A stretch of 64,000 nt of DNA from Dipteronia dyeriana (taxonomy: Eukaryota; Streptophyta; Magnoliopsida; Sapindales; Sapindaceae), in assembly GCA_032871835.1 (NCBI GenBank), contig CM065296.1, positions 9,000,001-9,064,000 on the forward strand, written 5' to 3'. Shown here piece after piece: positions 14,672 through 26,041 of the stretch; the first letter of the stretch is position 1, and each line of letters starts with the position of its first letter. The position numbers were made by a program, and so were the translations under genes. A model generated the notes under the pieces. The model saw nothing but the letters and a program-made list of their open reading frames with translations, did not search any database and had not been told where the DNA came from.

Positions 14672-15145
14672 TCATATGGAATGCAGCCTCTGATATGATA
14701 CAACTTCCGCAACTACTTTAGTAAAAGCATTCCATATACACTCATCACACGTTACATCATTAAGCTCTAGAAAACAATTCACTAACTCTTCCATGTAATT
14801 CCAATCAACGGCTAGATTTTGCTCGATTCTTGACCTCACCATCTCCATCATGGACTGCCGGAAATCCTCACGTGGCTCCATTGAGTAGGTCGTGAGGGCG
14901 ACTGAATCTCTTAGAAGCATGACCCTCTTCGACTTGACATGTGCCCTTTTAAGATTGGGGTTTTTAAAATCTTTGACACGTGCCTTTCTCTGATCGGGGT
15001 CAACGGTAAGCGATGCGGTTTTTAGAAAATTGTAGTCCGCTAGTAGGGAATATGATGAAGATGAACAATTAAACTTTGGATTTTTGGGTTTTGAAAGATG
15101 ATTTTGAAGATGTTTTGTTTTGGTCATTTTCACCAAGTGATACAA
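14672..15145 (-). CDS. OVATE family protein (transcriptional repressor)
   Basis: A single-exon gene of 157 codons. Residues about 83-150 form an OVATE domain: a YSMEPREDFRQSMMEM start, an acidic linker, LVNCFLELN, then the FTKVVAEV helix. OVATE proteins repress transcription and interact with homeodomain (KNOX/BELL) and TRM proteins to control organ shape. The N-terminal half is basic and rich in Lys and Ser, with no clear motif, as is usual. Two in-frame ATGs exist, six codons apart; the second (at 15127) could be the real start. The protein is short for the family. It converges on the ZFYVE26-like gene and its start is about 450 bp left of the tRNA gene. The particular OFP subgroup cannot be told from the sequence alone. 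Confidence 0.85.
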   Translation of the reverse strand: MYHLVKMTKTKHLQNHLSKPKNPKFNCSSSSYSLLADYNFLKTASLTVDPDQRKARVKDFKNPNLKRAHVKSKRVMLLRDSVALTTYSMEPREDFRQSMMEMVRSRIEQNLAVDWNYMEELVNCFLELNDVTCDECIWNAFTKVVAEVVSYQRLHSI

Positions 15146-15599
15146 TGAAAGAAATTCAGTGTTACACGTAGAAGTTGAATTTTTTTTTATTTTTTTTTTA
15201 ACTTAATGATGTATTTTGCTCCTCTATCTTCTAAAGTGTATCTGCGTATCATGACCACTTTCAAAAAGAAAGTTTGTTCATTCTTATTATAATATAAATG
15301 ATAAGACTATTCAGTATCACAAGTTAGAAAAATCTCATGAGATTTTTCTTTTTTTTTTTAACAAATCTCACGAGTTTTTTTTTTTTTTTTTTTGACAAAT
15401 CTCTTGAGATTTAAGTATAGACTAAAATTATCTAATAAAAGAGAATTCATAAATGACAAAAGGATCTTGTTGGCATAATGCTAGATTATTTTAGCATAGT
15501 GTATTTTTTTTTTAAAAAAAAAATAAACTTTATACTTTGTATTATGATATGATTAATATATCAATACAATAACTAACATTACAAATGGTCAACATGCAA
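15146..15599. other. AT-rich spacer upstream of the OVATE gene
   Basis: This is the promoter side of the OVATE gene. It holds long T runs and a short repeated theme, AAATCTCA(C/T)GAG, in direct and inverted copies at about 15329-15411, which could form weak hairpins. No coding sequence is seen. Confidence 0.6.
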
Positions 15600-15683
15600 G
15601 TCAGGATGGCCGAGTGGTCTAAGGCGCCAGACTCAAGTTCTGGTCCTCTAACGAGGGCGTGGGTTCAAATCCCACTTCTGACA
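15600..15683 (+). tRNA. tRNA-Leu (anticodon CAA)
   Basis: The 84-nt sequence folds as a class II tRNA. The acceptor is GTCAGGA against TTCTGAC with one G-U pair. The D arm contains GCCGAGTGGTC. The anticodon stem is CCAGA/TCTGG with loop CTCAAGT, so the anticodon is CAA. The long variable arm has a CCTC/GAGG stem, the T arm is GTGGG-TTCAAAT-CCCAC, and the discriminator is A. It has no intron. The internal A box (TGGCCGAGTGG) and B box (GGTTCAAATCC) are intact, and a T run at 15688 is a plausible Pol III terminator. It decodes UUG in the cytosol. Confidence 0.97.
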
Positions 15684-15895
15684 GTAGTTTTTTCAATTAT
15701 TTTGGCCCAAGCCCATATCTTTCTATTATTAACAAGAAGCCCAAAATATGTCATTTGCTATCATTCTGGTCCAGCCCATCTTTCGAATAATAAAAAAAAA
15801 AAACGTCCAAAAGACTAGAAAATTCATCGCTAGTGCTTGAAATAGAAATCACGTTGTCGACACAAAACAGACTTTGTGAAGAAAACAGAAGAATA

Positions 15896-17160
15896 ATGGC
15901 AGCCAACAGCAGAGAAAGTAGAAGACGAAAAATTCTTGAAAGAGGACCCGACCGCTTATCCCTCATCACGGGTCGGATCCGTCCTCCGTCCTCACAACTC
16001 CCTCGTGATCCCAGCACGGACTCATCTCAGCCGTTGCTTTCCATCCACCATCAACCTCTTCTCTCAACCACCGGTACGTTACCCTCCGACTCTCTCTTTT
16101 ATCCATTCATTATTGATATTGATTATACAACTGTAACTTTGTGAATTGATGTGCTTGGAGAAGTTTAAACTTATTGCAACTGGAGATAGACAAAAATGCA
16201 ATACAGTTTTTTTTTTATATGTGCTTTGAATTATTGCTTATTAGAGATAATTTAAACATGGTTTTGATGATTTGCTTTTCATTCTTGTTTTGTTGGTTGA
16301 AATGTGGTGTGGGATTAGTTTAAATATGATCAGATTTAGTTCAAATTTTATGTCAAAAGTGTCTGTGATTTTTAGTATCTGCTATTGAATTTGGGAAACT
16401 TGTTATTTTTCTTTTGGATACACTTGTTCATGGACTCGGTTTCGGATGATATGCAGTTTCTCCTGATGTGGAGGACAAAAGCAAGAGCGATGCCTCCGGC
16501 TCTCTGTTGCCTAAACAAGATCCTGTTATAGATTCTGGCCTTATTGGTGCTGATGACACTGGAAGTAGTATCGAACCACCTTTTATCTTATCTGAGACTG
16601 GCATTGAAGACACAAGAGCTTCTGCTTTTGAAGTCAATGGCACAGTACAAGCATCTCTGATCTCGTTGACTGATCAAAATTCATCTGTTTCGACATCTAG
16701 TGTGGAGCAAAACTTGGAACCGCTACAGACATATCAGTATAGGTTTTTCACTCCAAGTCAAATAAAGTCTGCCATTGCTGCAACACAGATTACCCGCCTG
16801 TTTTGTTCTGTAGCAGCATCCGTTTTAGTTGTTTTGTCATGTCTAGGGTTTCCTCTACTGGGAAGCAACAATTTTGTGAAGAGCATCGTAAGCTTTAGGC
16901 CACTTTATCTAGTTCTGCTGACTAACGTAACAGTCGTGGTTTGGCGACTTCTTTCTGATAATCAAGGAGGATTTCGAAGGGCTATCAGAGGAGGAATTAA
17001 GATTCCTTCGAACGATGCATCTGATTGGGCTGAGCAAGCAAGCAAGCTTTTGGAGGTAGGCTTGGTGATGCAGAAGGTAATTGATGCTGTTTTCATGGAT
17101 TGCAGCGTCTATTCATTAATTATCGTATGTGGACTCTCCATTGCCAGTTCAGTCAGCTGA
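15896..17160 (+). CDS. GET2: GET2/CAML-like ER receptor of the GET pathway
   Basis: There are two exons, 15896-16073 and 16457-17160, GT-AG, giving 293 residues. The cytosolic N terminus holds a basic motif RRRKILERG (residues 9-17) followed by DRLSLITGRI, the pattern shared by yeast Get2 and mammalian CAML that binds the Get3 ATPase. A long Ser/Asp-rich linker follows, then three hydrophobic segments at about 173-194, 207-225 and 271-291. This is the layout of the plant GET2/G1IP protein, which with GET1 receives tail-anchored proteins at the ER membrane. The ATG at 15896 is the first in the frame; an upstream in-frame TAG at 15843 closes the leader. The overall call is by motif and topology, since this family diverges strongly in sequence. 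Confidence 0.82.
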
Positions 17161-18039
17161 TTTCTTTCTTTCATTTATCTCTAAATGAACCAGTTCATCT
17201 GTTGTACGATATATCTCTAGGTACTGAAACGTTTTATAGGATGATTTTGTTTTCTATAGTCTGCATGTGATTTAGTTTCTTGTATTTGAAAGGTGAAAGA
17301 TAAGGATTGTATTACCTTTTTCTATAGTCTGCTTGTGAGTTAGTTTCTTGTATTTTGAAGGTGAAATATACGGATTTGCATTACCTGTCGCATTGCAACT
17401 GAGAATGACTGGACTTGTTGAAAGAAAGATCTCGTGGGGTTTAGATTTTTACCGTTCTTTTACAGGTTGCTAGACCCTTTTGAAAACAACCTATTATAGT
17501 TTGAGAGGATTTGTTAACCTGCTTTAGGCATTTAGCACGGGCGTTTATGTCGACTAAACAGTAGGGTGAGGATGTTCAGTAATAGGAGCAGATATAGGAT
17601 GAGTTTGTGCTCTGTGTGATCATTTTACAAGGAGTGATGTACATAATTTTGAGATTGCAACATTAAAAAAATGGCTGGAGATGATTTTGATTTAACACAA
17701 CTTATTACTTGAACTATAGGGACTTCGATAATGCCATATTACTCATAAGTGTATTTTCTACAAGAATATGATGGTGTCAAAACTTTCGGCTTATTCCTTG
17801 AACAGTTTCTATGGACCAGCACCAAAATCGCTTTGGTCACACTTGGAAGATATATTTTGATTTTGTATGCAACAAAAGTTTGCATCCAGAATGGGAAAGG
17901 AAATTACAGAAGTTTAAAGTACAAAAGAATGTTAAATCAAAGAAGTAAACAGCAGAGTAACTTTCGGATCTTATGGTCATTTGTGTCCTCGCAAAAATTG
18001 TTTACTTCCCCGCCGGAGTTTTTGTTAAGTTTTACACAA
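17161..18039. other. 3' UTR and spacer between GET2-like and MEF21-like genes
   Basis: No further gene is supported. The segment holds the 3' UTR of the GET2-like gene, the 68-bp tandem duplication listed separately, and the 3' flank of the minus-strand PPR gene. The open frame at 17749-18105 runs across the PPR stop and is not a recognisable protein. Confidence 0.6.
17253..17388. repeat. 68-bp tandem duplication downstream of the GET2-like gene
   Basis: Two adjacent copies begin TCTATAGTCTGC at 17253 and 17321, each followed by TTAGTTTCTTGTATTT and a GGTGAAA block. They differ at several positions, so the duplication is not recent. It probably lies in the 3' UTR. Confidence 0.9.
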
Positions 18040-19647
18040 TTACTCAACGGTGTCCTCAGGCATGATGTCAGTCACATCTTTGACTTGGTCCTGATGCAAA
18101 GCTAGCAACTCTAATAACCAGAAGATGTCCTCTGCAAATGGCTTCCTATCATCTCCGGATACAAATTCTTGAACCTCATTGTTGACCTCAATCAAACTGC
18201 ACCCCGGGGTTTTCTTCATGCTCTTACTTATGAGTTTCCTCAATCTGGACACGGCCTCCCACTTTCCGACCTCTGCATAAATATTAGAAAGCAACACGTA
18301 ATTCCCTGTATCTTCGGGTTCAATCTCCAGAAGATGCTTCATTGCTATCATAGCAATCTCAAGATTGCTATATGTTCTGCAAGAACTTAACAAAGAACCC
18401 CATGTCTTCGATTCTGGTTTCATCGGCATCTCCTTAATGATATCGAGAGCCTGATCTAGACGTCCCGAACGTCCAAGTAGATCAACCAAGCAACCATAAT
18501 GCTCAACTCCTGGCTCTATGTGATAATCTTTTCTCATAGAATCAAAATACATTAACCCCTCACTCCAAATACCTGCATGAGAACAAGCTGATAACAGACC
18601 AAGAAATGTCACACCATTTGGTTCAACGTTTGCTCTCTGCATTTGTAAAAACAATTCAACAGCTTCGTGAGCTTTCCCATGATTCGCTAGCCCTCCAATC
18701 ATGGTACTCCATGAAATGACATCCCTCTCCAACATCTGATCAAACAACTTACTAGCTTGATCAATGCTACCACATTTTGCATACATTTCGATAAGAGCAT
18801 TACAAGTGTTAACCTTTTTGAGCAAACCACTCTTATCACAATACATATGAATCCATGTCCCCAGCTCAAGTGCCCCTAAATGTGCACAAGCAGGCAACAC
18901 AGAGACAATACTTATCTCATCAGGTTCAATACCTACCATTTGCATCTTCCTGAAAACATCCAATGCATCGCCATAGTAGCCGATACGCGTGTACCCGGAA
19001 ATCATTGCAGTCCAGGAGACAATAGTCTTATAAGGCATCTCATCAAATAGTGCTCTTGCTCTTCTCATTTGACCCACTCTAACGTGCCCAGAAATAAGAC
19101 TATTCCATGAAATCACATCTCTCTCAGTCATTTCATCAAAGATCTTGTCTGCATCACTTATATCATCACACTTGATATACATATCCATCAATGAATTCTC
19201 TGTTATAGAATGCGACTTTGGCCCAAATTTACACACGTGGGCGTGGACTTGTTTCGCCAATAAACAACACATAAGTCCAGCACACGACTTTGTCACAAAT
19301 GGGAATGTGAATTTATCAGGCGAAATCGAGTTTTTTTCAAGTTTTGGGTCTGTTAACATTTGCTTGTAAACATCAACCGCTTCACGATACAGATGGTTAT
19401 GCGTATAAGCCCTGATCAGTGCATTGCACAAGAACAAATTTGGCTGGTTTACTTTTTTGAAAAGCAAGCTTGCGTACTCCAAATCTCCTTTGTTATCACA
19501 CACGTCCACCATTTTTGTAACCAAGAAGTTACTCTGTGAGAGTGAGTACTTGACAATCTGGGTATGAATTTTCTTCAACTCTTTCACGTTTATACAGCTC
19601 TGCAACAAAGGTACAAAGAGATCTTCCAGTTCTTTGATACTCAACAT
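18040..19647 (-). CDS. MEF21: PPR protein, PLS class with E domain, MEF21-like
   Basis: An intronless gene of 535 residues. Repeating PLS-type pentatricopeptide units run from about residue 30 to 430, with phrases such as DVISWNSLISG and TIVSWTAMISGYT. An E/E+ extension follows (SLIEVNNEVQEFVSGD) with no DYW motif. The sequence closely follows Arabidopsis MEF21 (At2g20540, about 534 residues) from end to end as I recall it, including the N-terminal LKKIHTQIVKYSLSQSNFLVTKM region. E-class PPR proteins bind one or a few organelle transcripts and recruit the C-to-U deaminase; MEF21 acts in mitochondria on a cox3 site. The N terminus lacks an obvious targeting peptide, as in the Arabidopsis protein. 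Its start codon is 21 bp from that of the divergent PPR gene, so the promoters overlap. Confidence 0.9.
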   Translation of the reverse strand: MLSIKELEDLFVPLLQSCINVKELKKIHTQIVKYSLSQSNFLVTKMVDVCDNKGDLEYASLLFKKVNQPNLFLCNALIRAYTHNHLYREAVDVYKQMLTDPKLEKNSISPDKFTFPFVTKSCAGLMCCLLAKQVHAHVCKFGPKSHSITENSLMDMYIKCDDISDADKIFDEMTERDVISWNSLISGHVRVGQMRRARALFDEMPYKTIVSWTAMISGYTRIGYYGDALDVFRKMQMVGIEPDEISIVSVLPACAHLGALELGTWIHMYCDKSGLLKKVNTCNALIEMYAKCGSIDQASKLFDQMLERDVISWSTMIGGLANHGKAHEAVELFLQMQRANVEPNGVTFLGLLSACSHAGIWSEGLMYFDSMRKDYHIEPGVEHYGCLVDLLGRSGRLDQALDIIKEMPMKPESKTWGSLLSSCRTYSNLEIAMIAMKHLLEIEPEDTGNYVLLSNIYAEVGKWEAVSRLRKLISKSMKKTPGCSLIEVNNEVQEFVSGDDRKPFAEDIFWLLELLALHQDQVKDVTDIMPEDTVE

Positions 19648-19668
19648 ACCGTTTATCGTTAAAAATCG
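19648..19668. promoter_or_regulatory. 21-bp divergent gap between two PPR start codons
   Basis: Only 21 bp separate the ATG of the minus-strand PPR gene (19645-19647) from the ATG of the plus-strand PPR gene (19669-19671). Each gene's 5' UTR and promoter must therefore lie inside the other's coding region, unless an upstream non-coding exon exists. Both starts are supported by recalled homologues. The gap has no TATA box. Confidence 0.75.
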
Positions 19669-21753
19669 ATGAACCGAGCGCCGTTTTCAGTGGTAAGTGA
19701 ACGGCAGAGGTTGGCTGACTTATTGAGGTACTGTTCGAAGAACTTGTTACTTGGCAATGGAGTCCAACTGCATGGAACTGTTTTAAAAATGGGGTTTGGT
19801 CTGGATTTGATGTTGAGCAATGATCTTATAGGTATGTATTCGAAATGTGGTCAAATGAGCAATGCTCTTGTTGTGTTCAATAAAATGCCCGAACGAAATG
19901 TGGTTTCGTGGACATCACTTATGTGCGGGTTTTTACAAAACAGTAATGCCAAGGCGTCGTTGTCTTTGTTTTCTCAGATGGGTTCTTCAAGTGTTAAACC
20001 AAACGAATTCACTTTTTCGACCAATATCAAAGCGAGTGGGGTTTTGAGTTGTATTGAAACTGGGACGCAGATTCAGGGTATGTGTGTGAAAACTGGATTT
20101 GAAAGGAATCCTGTGGTGGGAAATTCTGTTGTTGACATGTATTCAAAATGTGGAAGAATTGATGAAGCTGAGCGAATGTTCAGCACAATGCATGTTATAA
20201 ATCTTATAACTTGGAATGCAATGATATCGGGTTATACGCAAGCTGGATATAGTGAGAAAGGTCTGCTTTTGTTTCGAAAAATGCAAGAACACGGGGAAAT
20301 TCCTGACGAGTTCACGTTCACAAGCACGTTAAAGGCTTGCAGTGCTCTTGGATCGAGTTGGGGAGGTACCCAAATTCATGGTTTCTTAATCACCAGTGGA
20401 TTTCCATGTTCTGTTAAATCAATTGTCGCAGGTGCTCTTGTTGATTTTTATGTGAAATGCGGGTGCTTATTGGAAGCTAGAAGAGTGTTTGATCAGATAG
20501 AACAGAAGAATGTAATATGTTGGAGTGCATTGATTCTTGGTTATGCTCAAGAAGAGAACTTAGCAGGGGCCATGGACTTCTTTAATAAACTGAGGGAGAG
20601 TGGCGTTCAAGTAGATGGGTTTGTTCTATCCAGCATGACAGGTGTCTTTGCCGATTTTGCTCTTGTGGAGCAAGGGAAGCAAATACATGCATATGCCATC
20701 AAAATCCCATCTGGTTTAGACATATCAGTTTCGAATTCGATCGTGGATATGTATCTCAAGTGTGGACTAATAGACGAGGCAGAAAAACTTTTCAGCGAAA
20801 TGCCAGCAAGGAATGTGGTTTCTTGGACAGTCATGATCACCGGCTTTGGAAAGCATGGTCTTGGCAAAGAAGCAGTTGGTTTCTTCAACAAAATGCAGTT
20901 AGTTAACATTGAGCCTGATGAGGTGACCCACTTGGCTGTACTCACAGCCTGTAGCCATTCCGGGCTCATCGAAGAGAGTCAAGAATACTTCTCGAGATTG
21001 TGTCAAGACCCCCGAATGAGACCTAGAGTAGAACATTACTCTTGCATGGTCGACTCTCTAGGCCGAGCTGGACGCTTACAAGAAGCTAAGAATCTCATCG
21101 AAAACATGCCTGTACAACCAAATATAGGGATATGGCAGACATTGCTTAGTGCTTGTAGGGTACATGGAGACTTAGAAATGGGAAGAGAAGTAGGTGAAAT
21201 TCTCTTAAGAATGGATGGTGATAATCCAGTGAACTATGTAATGATGTCAAATATCCATGCTGACGCCGGCTATTGGGACGAGTGTGAGAGATTACGAAAA
21301 ACGGTGAAAACCAAGGGGTTGAAGAAAGTGGCAGGGCGGAGCTGGGTAGAGGTCGACAAGGAAGTCCACTTCTTCTACGGTGGAGATGACACACACCCAC
21401 TTACATATAAAATACATGAAGTTTTGAAGGAAGTAGAGAGGAGGATGAAGGAAAAATTGGGTTATGTTTACGGCATGAAATTCGCATTGTGTGATGTGGA
21501 AGAGGAATCAAAGGAGGAAAGCTTGAGAGTTCACAGCGAGAAGTTGGCAATTGGGTTGGCATTGGTGTGTGGTGGCTTGGAAGAGCAGGAGGGAAAGGTG
21601 ATCAGGGTTTTCAAGAACTTGAGAGTTTGTGGGGATTGTCATGAATTCATCAAAGGTTTGTCAAAGATCTTGAAGGTGGCATTTGTGGTGAGAGATGCTA
21701 CTAGATTTCATAAGTTTGAAAATGGACTGTGTTCATGTGTAGATTACTGGTGA
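19669..21753 (+). CDS. PPR protein, DYW class (At3g15130-like)
   Basis: An intronless gene of 694 residues. PLS repeats run from about residue 15 to 540, with [26 protein letters not shown] and [12 protein letters not shown] phrases. The E and E+ regions end near [14 protein letters not shown], and a DYW deaminase domain fills the C-terminal 95 residues. The deaminase HxE motif ([12 protein letters not shown]), the CGDC zinc motif and the terminal residues DYW are all present, so catalysis looks intact. The closest recalled protein is Arabidopsis At3g15130 (about 689 residues). It should edit organelle RNA; the target site cannot be told without decoding the repeats. It is divergent with the MEF21-like gene and converges on AFC3, 281 bp away. 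Confidence 0.92.
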   Translation: MNRAPFSVVSERQRLADLLRYCSKNLLLGNGVQLHGTVLKMGFGLDLMLSNDLIGMYSKCGQMSNALVVFNKMPERNVVSWTSLMCGFLQNSNAKASLSLFSQMGSSSVKPNEFTFSTNIKASGVLSCIETGTQIQGMCVKTGFERNPVVGNSVVDMYSKCGRIDEAERMFSTMHVINLITWNAMISGYTQAGYSEKGLLLFRKMQEHGEIPDEFTFTSTLKACSALGSSWGGTQIHGFLITSGFPCSVKSIVAGALVDFYVKCGCLLEARRVFDQIEQKNVICWSALILGYAQEENLAGAMDFFNKLRESGVQVDGFVLSSMTGVFADFALVEQGKQIHAYAIKIPSGLDISVSNSIVDMYLKCGLIDEAEKLFSEMPARNVVSWTVMITGFGKHGLGKEAVGFFNKMQLVNIEPDEVTHLAVLTACSHSGLIEESQEYFSRLCQDPRMRPRVEHYSCMVDSLGRAGRLQEAKNLIENMPVQPNIGIWQTLLSACRVHGDLEMGREVGEILLRMDGDNPVNYVMMSNIHADAGYWDECERLRKTVKTKGLKKVAGRSWVEVDKEVHFFYGGDDTHPLTYKIHEVLKEVERRMKEKLGYVYGMKFALCDVEEESKEESLRVHSEKLAIGLALVCGGLEEQEGKVIRVFKNLRVCGDCHEFIKGLSKILKVAFVVRDATRFHKFENGLCSCVDYW

Positions 21754-22034
21754 TGCTGCTCCGTGAGCTGCCTCATTTTTTCTTTTCTACAAGAACAAAA
21801 ATAAGAACTATTTTCGTCCACCTTTGCCTCGAATAAAAACAAGTGATATTACTTGTTACCAAAGCACAAGTGAGACAAAACTTCTTTCTGGGGAACAAAC
21901 AATTTCATTGAGCAAATATTTATACACAGATTACACATACTTGAGAAAATCAAAACTCAGGCATTATTTGAGCCATTCATTTCTCAGAAAGCACCGGCAA
22001 GATTCTAAAATTCCTTTCCGTTTGCTGGCATTTA

Positions 22035-25000
22035 TTAACTTAGATTCCTAAAGAAGGGATGGTTGAGAGCTTCTCGAGCAGTTAGACGTTCAGAAGGATC
22101 GTATTTCAACAAACTATGCAACAAGTCTGTGAAAGAGGACCTTGAGCTCTGTACGTTAACTGATACCATATTCTGCATAAAATGTTACAGAGTTAAAATA
22201 ACCCCACAAACAATCTCTACACAGGAACAGAAACCCCAGAAAAATGGAAGAACAAGGAAAGAAGAAAACCTTTAGATGATCAAGTTTCTTCACGGCTCTA
22301 ATACTATCCCTAGAAACTGCTCCTTCAGGCCAATTCAGCCTTGATCCTCTCCTGAAATATTTTTCAGCTCCTCGACTGCATATAAAGAGGGGAGAAATGT
22401 TTTTATAAGCTTGTAATCAGTGAATCAAAAACGGCATTCTCAATCTATCAGCACTTGTAACAATGTATTGACAACACTAGACAGGTAAAGTAATAACTTA
22501 CCAGGCCATTCGAATCATATGCTGTGGCAGAGGTCCCAATACCCTCTCCATCATTGCCAAATGTTCCAGATTCTCATGTGTCTGAAACAATGCTTCACCC
22601 TGAACAAAAATCCACAGCTTAACCATCCCCGATAAAATGTTCAATACCCCAACTAAGATATATGTTTTCAAAATAAAAATACACAGGGCTAACCATGCAT
22701 AGCTCAAATAGTATACAACCAACACTCCACAAATCACATGGATAAGACCAACCTAGTCCTGCAACAAATATGTAAACGAATGTACGTGAGGATATAGGTT
22801 ATAAATATAAATAGTGGAATCAAGAATCAGCACCTTAAATGAAAAAAAAAACAATTAAAATGTAAATTTGTAACTAATATAGTTATAGGAGTCCAAAAAC
22901 ATATGAAAAACATAAACACGAGCATCAACAATCAAGCCTTGAAAATATTCACAGATCCGCAACTAGTTTCAAAATAATATCTAAATTAATAATCCTGAAC
23001 TAGTTTCAGGACTAAAATCTAAATCATAAAATAAAACAGTAAAAGGCACATAATTACAACCTCAAATGGTTCAGTGATCCTGAAATAATTTCAGGATAAA
23101 GACGGACACAAGCAATGGTATTTTCTAGAAGTTGAAAAATCTTCACATTCTTATAACTCCACCAAGCCTACACCTTTTTTACATATGTACAATATAAAAT
23201 CAACAAGTCTATCATAGAGTGCAAACTTTATCATATGATACTGGTAACAAAGATTAATTTCATAAAGCTCCTTAAACAAATATCACTTCATCCAGCCTGA
23301 TACACCTAAAGTGTCAAACTTTAATTCAAACGAGACAACAAATGACTGCTTAAAAAAGGCGGAACAGGGCCACTTGGCCTTTTTGTGGTCTTAATTTGAT
23401 GTATTGACCAAAGATTAACATATCAAATACATTTTTTTTTCTATCCAACCTGAAGGATAAAAGAATACAAACAACCTGTTCTGCATGATAGGACTTAAAA
23501 TCACCACAAAAGTGAAAGTAAAAAGTGAACTGAGGAGAATGAATGTTATTTGCTAACATTATAACCAGTTACCTAGTATAACCTCAGGGGCTCTGTAATG
23601 TCTTGTGGAAACAATGGAGCTATGATTCTGATTATCAAAGGCAGTACTACCAAAATCAATCAACTTAATTGCACTCGACTTTGGCAAGCACCTGAAGGAC
23701 ATTTCATCTGAAGAACTCCTCTGTACCATATTTCAAGAATTTTTTTAAACATTGTAAGGGAGTCTGTACCTGAATCTAAAATGGCATTACTTATCAATTC
23801 TAAAAGGCCAAATACCTTGTAGCCAGGAAGCTTTATACATTCAGAAGAAACAAGAAGAATATTTTCAGGCTTCAGGTCAGTGTGGATTAAGCATAAATCA
23901 TGCATATCTTCCGAATATGATAAAGCGGAGGAAAAAAAAAAGTTAAGAACAAATTAAGCATTGAATCCTAATCCCTGGACAAACAAAATGACCAAGAAAC
24001 AGCACTGGGCGATTGGTTAGAAAAAATAAAGAAATGATAAGAACTGAGCTAAGAACAATGGACACACATGCTACAGATTCCAAAAGCTGACGTCCAAATT
24101 CCCGAACAAGATCCACAGGAAATGGGCAGTATTTATTTCTCTTTAGAAAATCAAATAAACTTGGTCCAAGCTTCTCAAACACCTGGTACACCATTAAAAT
24201 GCATTCAAAGGAAGGTTTCTGTTTAGTTCACATTTTCATAAATGAACTCTATGCGGACAAATTACAATTGAAGTACAAAACTAACTTTAACAACTTAGTC
24301 ATCTACAAGATGTAAGGATACCAATTAGCCAAGTCTCTAGAAAAGTAACACAACAGAGTAAGAATGAAAAAGAATACAAAAATTTACGCCAAAGCATCTA
24401 TCACTATTAATTCAATGAAGCAAAAACCAACAAGGACAACAGCAATTATAAGAGCTTGCTTTCTTAGCTAAAAGCAGGAAGGTAAAAATGTAAAATAACA
24501 AAATGTAATGGAAGAATTTGATATAAGCTTTATTTGAATACTTACAATACAAATATGATTGCGATAATCAAACCAATTCAGTATCTGCACACAACTGCAT
24601 AAAGGAATCAAAATGCAGGACTGTAAGAACACATCACCACCACACATCAGAATGCTTCTACCAGCTGAAAATGCATAAGATATGTACCCTGAGCAGCCTT
24701 TATCATTCTTAGAAAGATGTTGAAGAACATCAATTTCAATCATTGCAGCGTCACGGTATTTGTGTATGCTTCTGATGACCTTAATTGCCACATACTCCCG
24801 TGTTTGACGGTCCCAACATTCCAAAACTTGGCCAAATGTGCCTACAATACCAGCAAGTTGCTGAATGGGGCAAGTAGAATTTAAAGAGTATAATATCTTG
24901 TATACAGCAGAGCACTTGACTGCTAACCTTCACCCATCTTGCTAAGTATTTTATCTGCAAACATCATGCCAAACAGAAGTTCCATGTCAAATCTAGAAAC

Positions 25001-25284
25001 ACAATTGCAAGTAGTTAAACATCAAATAACGGAAACACATAAATTATTAAAAGCTAATGCATAAGTTATATTAGACAAATATTTAATTCAAAAAATAAAA
25101 TAAAAAGTTGCATTGCAATCTTAATTTTACCCTGAAAAATGAAAATTGAAATCTATTCAAACATCCCAGAAAATTTGAAATATATCCATATCAGGCCCTA
25201 TGACGACAAAATTACCACTATAGACCATCTGTTAGGAGGACCATGGGGACAATCACTCTATTCATTTTTTATTTCTACAAACGG

Positions 25285-25315
<31 letters not shown>

Positions 25316-26041
25316 AACATTCAAAACCCAACTGAAGTTGAAAAATGGAGAACTGCAAAAGGCAATTGACTAACAACACAAACCAAAGTAAACAGCTGTT
25401 GACAAGGAATCACAAGATAGAAAACCCAATTCTCTGTCTGCGTAGGGGCAAGAAAGCTCATAGTAAATCTCTGATTATGTTGTTTAGTTTTAAGCATGAG
25501 AGGTTATTGGCTGATAGAAATGATCATTCATACTATTGCCATGGATTTGCACTAGATCACGTATTAAGGCAACAAATATAAATTAAATGAAGTTGATAGG
25601 AAAAAAAAATGACGATTCAATCAAAATACAGCTCATATTCTTGGTATGGATAGTATTGAACATAAAAATGCAAAATTTCCCTAAAGATAAATAAAAGAAA
25701 ACTCACATCTCGGAGTGAGATTCTCGCCGAGATTGTACACATAATGTCCCTCGCGATCATCGTCTCTTCTCGGCGGTGACACATGCCGGGAAGCCGCCGC
25801 CGCTTGGTGGCCGAGCAGCAAAGCCCGCCGTTGCGCCTAACAAAACCATATCCCAATCCACGTCAGAACATCAAGACTTACTTTTTTTTTTATCTACATA
25901 TAACCCTAGAGAGAGCTTTTTATCGTTGAATTCGGTCGGTTTTCTCTCCAAATTTCGAGTTTGTATCGAACCAACCTCTGGTTCCGATGCAGTCACGTCC
26001 CACGCCAGCCGAGGCCGTTTCCTGATTCTCTCCTTCTCCAT
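22035..26041 (-). CDS. AFC3: LAMMER-type dual-specificity kinase AFC3
   Basis: Twelve exons on the minus strand: 25976-26041, 25707-25836, 24928-24954, 24688-24841, 24546-24594, 24068-24182, 23816-23907, 23573-23720, 22694-22758, 22502-22599, 22270-22375, 22035-22172. They total 1188 nt, 395 residues, against 400 for Arabidopsis AFC3 (At4g32660). CLK/LAMMER kinases phosphorylate SR splicing factors in the nucleus. The N terminus starts [15 protein letters not shown]. The kinase domain holds the GEGTFG loop (across exons 3-4), VAIK with K94, HTDLKPEN with D191, DFGS with D233, APEV, and the family signature EHLAMMER at about 294-301. Exon 3 is a 27-nt microexon. All introns are GT-AG. The intron 3' of exon 2 carries a 29-A tract. 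It is convergent with the DYW-PPR gene. Confidence 0.95.
25285..25313. repeat. 29-nt poly(A) tract in an AFC3 intron
   Basis: A run of A (plus strand), poly(T) on the AFC3 sense strand, lies in the intron between exons 2 and 3. It may be the tail of an old retroposed fragment, though no coding remnant is seen beside it. Confidence 0.9.

Noticed and set aside
15585..15818. 77-codon open frame over the tRNA
   Set aside because: It is a chance reading of the tRNA-Leu gene and its flank. The tRNA fold is complete.
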